Assembly (NCBI RefSeq): GCF_002243515.1
Contig: NZ_CP022657.1
Span: 2,781,001 to 2,845,000, forward strand
DNA from: Tumebacillus algifaecis
Lineage (GTDB): Bacteria > Bacillota > Bacilli > Tumebacillales > Tumebacillaceae
Reading direction: 5' to 3'
DNA length: 64,000 bases
Shown here piece after piece: positions 59,458 through 64,000 of this stretch (within the stretch, counting starts at the first letter, position 1; every line of letters begins with the position of its first letter). The translations under genes and the position numbers were made by a program. The notes under the pieces are model-generated. The model did no database searches and had not been told where the DNA came from. It was given only the letters and a program-made list of their open reading frames with translations.

Positions 59458-61701
59458 CTACGTTCTCGGACGTGCCGGACGTTCACCACGATCGCGATCA
59501 CGGTTGCGATCACCGCCACGGTCACCACCGCGGCTTGGACCGCCAGTGCGTTCACGGGCAGCTTTGACTTGACGCTGAATTTCTTCCAGCGGTGTTGGCG
59601 GCTCGCCGCGCAGTTCACGCAGCGCTTCGCGGTGGGACAGATTGACGCGGCCTTGCGAGTCGATCTCAGTGACTTTGACCATCAGCTTGTCACCAACATT
59701 GCACACGTCTTCCGTCTTCGCTACGCGCTCATCGCCCAACTGCGAAATGTGGACAAGACCTTCTTTGCCTGGCAACAGTTCAACGAACGCGCCATATTTC
59801 TCAACGCGAGTGACCGTACCGTTATACGTTGCGCCCGCTTCCACTTCTGCGACGATGTTCTCAATGATCTCTTTCGCGCGATAGCCGGCTTGTGCATCGG
59901 TTGCCGCGATAAAGACACGGCCGTCTTGCTCGATGTCGATCTTGACACCCGTCTCGTCGATGATCTTGTTGATCACGCGACCGCCCGGTCCAATCACATC
60001 GCGGATTTTGTCTGGATTGATGCGCATTGTAATGATGCGCGGTGCATACGGCGAAAGTTCCGCACGCGGTTCTGCGATCGCTTCCATCATTTTTGCCATG
60101 ATGTGCGCGCGGCCGCGGTTCGCCTGCTCCAACGCTTGTTCGAGCACTTGACGATTGATCCCTTTGATCTTGATGTCCATTTGCAATGCGGTGATCCCGT
60201 CACTTGTACCCGCGACTTTGAAGTCCATGTCGCCGAGATGGTCTTCCATCCCTTGGATGTCGGTGAGGACGACCATCTTATCCCCGTCCGCGATCAGGCC
60301 CATCGCCACACCAGCAACTGGCGCTTTGATCGGCACGCCTGCGTCCATCAGAGCGAGAATGGAGCCGCAGATCGATGCTTGCGAAGAGGAGCCATTCGAT
60401 TCCAGAACCTCGGAGACGAGGCGGATCGTATACGGAAACTCCTCTTCATTCGGAATGATCGGTTCAATCGCACGTTCGCCAAGCGCTCCATGACCGATGT
60501 CGCGGCGGGATGGCGCGCGCAATGGACGCGCTTCGCCAACGGAGAACGGCGGGAAGTTGTAATGGTGCATAAAGCGCTTCTCTTCTTCGAGGCCAAGGCC
60601 GTCGATCGTCTGAGCATCGCCGAGTGCGCCAAGCGTACAGACGGACAACGCTTGCGTTTGACCGCGTGTAAAGAGACCCGAGCCATGCACGCGCGGCAGC
60701 AGGGAAACTTCGGTCGAAACCGGGCGCACCTCATCAACTGCACGTCCATCCGGACGAATGCCTTCGTGAACGATCGAGTAGCGAACCTGTTCTTTGACGA
60801 TGTCATAGAGTACTTCGCCGATATCTTTTTGCTTATCTTGATATTCAGCTTCACCCAACGTTTCGAGCATGGCTGAGCGCACATCTTCCTTCACAGCCGA
60901 AATGTTCGCTTCGCGCTCATGCTTATCGAATGTGCGGATTGCTTCCTTCAATTTATCGGTCGCCAGCGCACGAACTTTTGCATTGATCTCTGCATCAACT
61001 TCATGCAGTACAACTTCCATTTTCACAGGTTGGATCTCTTCGATCATTTGCTCCTGGAAAGCGATCAGTTCTTTGATCGCATCGTGGCCGAACATGATCG
61101 CTTCAATCATATCCTGTTCCGAAACGAATTTCGCGCCCGCCTCTACCATGTTGATCGCATCTTTTGTTCCTGCGACCACGAGATGCAAGTCCGATTGTTC
61201 AGTTTGTGCGACGGTTGGGTTGATCACCAATTGACCATCGACACGACCTACGATGACGCCAGCAATCGGGCCTTCAAACGGCACGTCGGACAACATCAGG
61301 GCAGCAGAAGTACCGATCATCGCTGCAATTTCCGGTGCGCAGTCCTGATCGACCGACATGACGATGTCTACGATTTGAATATCGTTACGGAAGCCTTCCG
61401 GGAACAGCGGACGAACCGGACGGTCGATCAAACGGCTCGCCAAGATCGCTTTTTCGGACGGGCGACCTTCACGTTTAATAAAGCCGCCTGGGATCTTACC
61501 AGCCGCATACAAACGCTCCTCGTAGTTAACGGTGAGCGGGAAAAAGTCAAGATCTTTAGGTTCTTTCGATGCGGTAACGGTACAGAGAATTACCGTTTCA
61601 CCGTAGCTTACCATCACCGAGCCGCTCGCCTGTTTCGCGAGTTTGCCCGTTTCGATTGTCAGCGTACGGCCGCCGAGTGTAGTAGTAAACGTTCTATGCA
61701 T
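59458..61701 (-). CDS. pnp: polyribonucleotide nucleotidyltransferase (PNPase)
   Basis: A 3'-to-5' phosphorolytic exoribonuclease and major RNA-decay enzyme. The 747-residue product has two RNase PH domains ('[20 protein letters not shown]' and '[20 protein letters not shown]'), a KH domain ('[20 protein letters not shown]') and an S1 domain ('[20 protein letters not shown]'). The C-terminal ~35 residues are a Gly/Arg-rich tail ('[18 protein letters not shown]'), longer than in B. subtilis. Conserved location after rpsO. Confidence 0.97.
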   Translation of the reverse strand: MHRTFTTTLGGRTLTIETGKLAKQASGSVMVSYGETVILCTVTASKEPKDLDFFPLTVNYEERLYAAGKIPGGFIKREGRPSEKAILASRLIDRPVRPLFPEGFRNDIQIVDIVMSVDQDCAPEIAAMIGTSAALMLSDVPFEGPIAGVIVGRVDGQLVINPTVAQTEQSDLHLVVAGTKDAINMVEAGAKFVSEQDMIEAIMFGHDAIKELIAFQEQMIEEIQPVKMEVVLHEVDAEINAKVRALATDKLKEAIRTFDKHEREANISAVKEDVRSAMLETLGEAEYQDKQKDIGEVLYDIVKEQVRYSIVHEGIRPDGRAVDEVRPVSTEVSLLPRVHGSGLFTRGQTQALSVCTLGALGDAQTIDGLGLEEEKRFMHHYNFPPFSVGEARPLRAPSRRDIGHGALGERAIEPIIPNEEEFPYTIRLVSEVLESNGSSSQASICGSILALMDAGVPIKAPVAGVAMGLIADGDKMVVLTDIQGMEDHLGDMDFKVAGTSDGITALQMDIKIKGINRQVLEQALEQANRGRAHIMAKMMEAIAEPRAELSPYAPRIITMRINPDKIRDVIGPGGRVINKIIDETGVKIDIEQDGRVFIAATDAQAGYRAKEIIENIVAEVEAGATYNGTVTRVEKYGAFVELLPGKEGLVHISQLGDERVAKTEDVCNVGDKLMVKVTEIDSQGRVNLSHREALRELRGEPPTPLEEIQRQVKAARERTGGPSRGGDRGGDRNRDRDRGERPARPRT

Positions 61702-61850
61702 AGAAGTAAAACTGCCTCCTTTTGGCGTTTTGCCTGATAGACTATGTATTCATGAAAAAGAGATGTGAAGATTCTAGACCCACAACCTCTAAGTAATTCG
61801 CACCTGTGGACAGTATTTCCTTCTTCATGGAAGAAAAATCATGCCCATAC

Positions 61851-61883
61851 AAAGAAGAAGCGGGAAATTACTTCCCGCTTCTT
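61851..61883 (-). terminator. terminator after rpsO
   Basis: AAGAAGCGGGAA and TTCCCGCTTCTT form a 12-bp stem with a five-base loop, followed on the minus strand by a short TTT. Confidence 0.6.
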
Positions 61884-61891
61884 TGTTCTGC

Positions 61892-62161
61892 TTACTTACG
61901 CAGACCGAGTTTACCAATAACTTCGCGATAACGGTTGATGTCCTTGTTACGCAGGTAGTTCAACAGGTTACGGCGATGACCAACCATTTTCAGCAGGCCG
62001 CGACGGGAATGGTGATCCTTCTTGTGCGTGCGCAGGTGGTTGTTCAGGTAGTTGATTTTGTTGGTGAGGATTGCGATTTGTACTTCCGGGGACCCAGTAT
62101 CGGTCTCGTGTACTTTAAAAGATTCGATCAGTTGGTTTTTTGCGTCTTGAGACAATGCCAT
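61892..62161 (-). CDS. rpsO: 30S ribosomal protein S15
   Basis: An 89-residue primary rRNA-binding protein of the small subunit. The conserved '[20 protein letters not shown]' and '[20 protein letters not shown]' segments leave no doubt. It lies upstream of pnp as in most Bacteria, with a hairpin between. Confidence 0.98.
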   Translation of the reverse strand: MALSQDAKNQLIESFKVHETDTGSPEVQIAILTNKINYLNNHLRTHKKDHHSRRGLLKMVGHRRNLLNYLRNKDINRYREVIGKLGLRK

Positions 62162-62241
62162 CTCAATACACCTCCATTAAGTTATCCCCAAGGCCCAGAA
62201 TGCCGTCGGTGTGCTCGGACAATCCGCGCTCATGGTTGTAG

Positions 62242-62463
62242 TCATTTGCCGATTACCGTGATGACAAGTCTTCCCTGCGCAATATCTTTCGCCACAATAT
62301 CAAACGCCCTCCCGCCTAAGGATACAAACCCTCGAAAACGTGTGGCGATCGGGACAAGTCCCGGGATCAGCCGTGCTGCTTTCGAAATATCCTCAATGCG
62401 AATACCTCGTTGCCGTTCTTCAAACAACCGTTGTCTGGCGTGATCGGTGACGATGACTCGCAT
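62242..62463 (-). CDS. small unknown protein (73 aa), DUF4258-like pattern
   Basis: A 73-residue basic protein starting at 62463, two bases after the previous stop and without an obvious ribosome-binding site, so it probably depends on translation of its neighbour. 'VTDHARQRLFEERQRGIRIE' resembles the opening helix of DUF4258-type proteins, and the end is beta-rich ('AFDIVAKDIAQGRLVITVIG'). This gross pattern also occurs in RelE-fold toxins. Similarity is by eye only and weak. Confidence 0.6.
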   Translation of the reverse strand: MRVIVTDHARQRLFEERQRGIRIEDISKAARLIPGLVPIATRFRGFVSLGGRAFDIVAKDIAQGRLVITVIGK

Positions 62464-62465
62464 AC

Positions 62466-62699
62466 TCAGTTATACTCAATCGAGAGCTGGTGGTCATCGT
62501 CCATCTCCGTATACATAGAGAAGAGCGAATCTTGAAATGCGAGTAGAAATGCGTCTTTCATACCGCTCTTGCGATAAAACTTCGCAAGGTCACGGTTAAG
62601 TCGCTTAAACTCATCGCTGATGCAGATGCGGGCAACTTCGCGACACATTTCCATCAGACGTATATCACGTTCATCGACATGCGGGTATCTCACGCTCAT
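62466..62699 (-). CDS. small helical unknown protein (77 aa)
   Basis: A 77-residue, mostly helical protein ('EMCREVARICISDEFKRLNR', 'AFLLAFQDSLFSMYTEMDDD') with a short acidic tail. GCGAGGAG precedes the ATG. It is the first of two tightly linked genes between ribC/F and rpsO, a position empty in B. subtilis as far as I recall. I recognise no family. Confidence 0.62.
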   Translation of the reverse strand: MSVRYPHVDERDIRLMEMCREVARICISDEFKRLNRDLAKFYRKSGMKDAFLLAFQDSLFSMYTEMDDDHQLSIEYN

Positions 62700-62830
62700 C
62701 CATCTCCTCGCTCAGGAATAGAGCCGGAGCCAGGATCGTTGGAATGTCAGTAAGAACCACTAAGGTAGTATATCATAGCAGGACAAGTTCCACAATACCA
62801 GCCTATGTGCTGTAAATGTATGCAAACAAA

Positions 62831-63787
62831 CTAGTACGATATGCCGGAAAACGTATGCAACCGTGTCTTGGCCTCCAAAACATCGGCGTGGATTTGTCCG
62901 ATCAATTCGTCTACTGAGAAGAACTTCTTTTCATCACGCAGGAAGTCGAGTAACTGGATGCGTAGCGTCTGCCCATACAAATCGCCTTCAAAATCGAGCA
63001 GATGTGCTTCTAACGTGCGGCGATGATCGTCGTGAAAAGTTGGTTTCGTGCCGATGTTCAGCACGGCAGCATTCCATGTCTGTTGAACCAAAACACGCAC
63101 CAGATAAACCCCGTTCTTCGGCAAGGTATACGGATCGTTCGGCTCGACGTTCGCCGTCGGGAAACCGAGCAAGCGACCTCGCTTTTCACCGTGCATCACA
63201 GTGCCGCTGATCGAATACGGTCGTCCGAGCAATTCCTGCACCAAACGCACATCGCCATAGGAAAGCTTTTCGCGAATCAAGGTGGAGGATATCTTATCTC
63301 CGTAAGCGCTGACCGCCCCGACAATCTCTACGTCAATCCCGATCTGCTCGGCGAGCAGTTTCAACTGCGACGTGTCCGACTTGCCGCCGCGTCCAAACGC
63401 ATAGTCAAAACCGACGACCACCGTCTGCGGCAATAGCGCACCTAAGAATCGAAACACGAAGTCCTCCGCAGAAAGCGCCGCAAAATCGAGCGAAAAATGG
63501 ACGACATAGACGATGTCAACGCCAAGTTCCTGCATGACGCGCATCTTTTCATCAGATGGAGTGAGCAGATGCGTGTAGCCCCCTTTGCCTAGCACTTGGC
63601 GGGGGTGCGGAGAGAACGTTAGCACACTCACCGGCACGCCGGTCGTTTCGGCGAGCGCTCTGGCCCGTGCGATCAGTTGCTGGTGTCCGATATGCAACCC
63701 GTCAAAATTCCCCAATGCCATGACAGTCGGACGAAACGCCGCACTCCCATTCCCGTCCAGAAGATCGGTGATTTGAATGATCTCCAC
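62831..63787 (-). CDS. ribF: bifunctional riboflavin kinase / FAD synthetase
   Basis: Makes FMN from riboflavin and then FAD. About 318 residues: the N-terminal adenylyltransferase domain has the HIGH-type motif 'GNFDGLHIGHQQLI' near residue 25, and the C-terminal riboflavin kinase domain has 'GRPYSISGTVMHGEKRGRLL' followed by 'GFPTANVEP'. Called ribC in B. subtilis. GTG 63787 has AGGGGTG at six bases and is preferred over GTG 63796, where the site would be too close. It follows truB by a few bases. Confidence 0.95.
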   Translation of the reverse strand: MEIIQITDLLDGNGSAAFRPTVMALGNFDGLHIGHQQLIARARALAETTGVPVSVLTFSPHPRQVLGKGGYTHLLTPSDEKMRVMQELGVDIVYVVHFSLDFAALSAEDFVFRFLGALLPQTVVVGFDYAFGRGGKSDTSQLKLLAEQIGIDVEIVGAVSAYGDKISSTLIREKLSYGDVRLVQELLGRPYSISGTVMHGEKRGRLLGFPTANVEPNDPYTLPKNGVYLVRVLVQQTWNAAVLNIGTKPTFHDDHRRTLEAHLLDFEGDLYGQTLRIQLLDFLRDEKKFFSVDELIGQIHADVLEAKTRLHTFSGISY

Positions 63788-63798
63788 GAGGTTCACCC

Positions 63799-64000
63799 CT
63801 ACTCTTTAAACACCTTTTCCGGCAACGTGTGCAACTCTCCGTCCAACACGTCTGTAACGCGATACAAAGCCAGCAATTTCCCAGTGCGGCTTTCGATTCG
63901 CAGAAGCGACCCGACTGTCGCACCCGGAATCTGGCGTTTGATCGTCAACTCTCTGCCATTATCTACACGGCGCTCCAATACTTCCGGAATGACGTTTTGC
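63799..64000 (-). CDS. truB: tRNA pseudouridine synthase B, C-terminal fragment
   Basis: The last 67 codons of a gene that enters from the right edge. The fragment ('IPGATVGSLLRIESRTGKLL', 'ALYRVTDVLDGELHTLPEKV') fits the C-terminal PUA-like end of TruB. Position directly before ribC/F is the conserved truB-ribC order. TruB makes pseudouridine 55 in tRNA. The catalytic part lies outside the window, so the call depends on the C-terminal pattern and synteny. Confidence 0.8.
   Translation of the reverse strand, partial: QNVIPEVLERRVDNGRELTIKRQIPGATVGSLLRIESRTGKLLALYRVTDVLDGELHTLPEKVFKE

Noticed and set aside
59308-60876. 522-codon plus-strand frame opposite pnp
   Set aside because: Antisense to PNPase; cysteine-, histidine- and arginine-rich translation with no family pattern.
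1-64000. CRISPR arrays, tRNA/rRNA genes, insertion sequences, prophage
   Set aside because: No regularly spaced direct repeats, cloverleaf or rRNA-like sequences, transposase or phage structural proteins were seen on reading either strand.

Overview
The window comes from a spore-forming member of the Bacillota. It carries spoVS, cotE, dpaA/dpaB, an alpha/beta-type SASP gene and a run of YheC/YheD-type genes. Shine-Dalgarno sequences are strong (GGAGG type) and GTG and TTG starts are common. Base composition is moderately GC-rich, and gene order largely follows the Bacillus subtilis truB-ribC-rpsO-pnp ... dpaAB-asd-dapG-dapA-rnjB-tepA-ftsK ... rodZ-pgsA-cinA-recA-rny-ymdB-spoVS ... cotE chromosome segment. 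A Tumebacillus/Alicyclobacillaceae-like organism fits best, but that is an inference. Most genes lie on the minus strand, so transcription mainly runs from right to left. No tRNA or rRNA genes, insertion sequences, prophage or CRISPR arrays were seen.

Layout, left to right. 1-3.1 kb: a kinase-like fragment cut by the window edge, two small unknown genes, phosphatidylserine decarboxylase and a PhzF-family enzyme. 3.2-10.9 kb: a spore-coat block of four divergent YheC/YheD ATP-grasp paralogues around one COOH-NH2-ligase (amidoligase) gene that is frameshifted in this sequence, followed by cotE. 11-18.3 kb: assorted single genes (CobW-type GTPase, nucleotidyltransferase, LysR plus divergent permease, a ThyX variant, a YtkA-like lipoprotein, an MBL-fold hydrolase). 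18.6-31.5 kb: PHP phosphoesterase, M19 dipeptidase, spoVS with a textbook sigma-H promoter, ymdB, rny, recX, recA with a LexA-overlapped promoter, a DEAD-box helicase, cinA, pgsA, rimO and yajQ.

31.6-32.4 kb is the most intriguing spot. A two-gene plus-strand operon of unknown function sits behind two adjacent LexA-type boxes and an extended -10 promoter. The second gene has a paralogue at 36.7 kb. 32.4-39.4 kb: rodZ, ymfK, a BMP-like lipoprotein, an MFS transporter, a 29-residue membrane peptide, a SASP, a GGCT-fold protein, a small XRE regulator and an HD-GYP protein. 39.5-45.1 kb: a complete BMP-lipoprotein/ABC nucleoside-type importer with a GntR/UTRA regulator, palindromic operator candidates and an internal terminator after the binding-protein gene.

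45.2-64 kb is a highly conserved block: ftsK, ylzJ, tepA, RNase J, dapA, dapG, asd, dpaB, dpaA, ymxH, an M16 peptidase, ylxY plus a second degenerate NodB protein, pnp, rpsO, two small unknown genes, ribC/F and the end of truB. The aspartate-to-dipicolinate genes (dapG, asd, dapA, dpaA, dpaB) form one operon-like run. It supplies lysine and cell-wall precursors during growth and spore dipicolinic acid late in sporulation; a sigma-K-like promoter candidate precedes dpaA. RNA-decay factors (rny, RNase J, pnp, DEAD-box helicase) and DNA-repair factors (recA, recX, ftsK, cinA) are also concentrated here.
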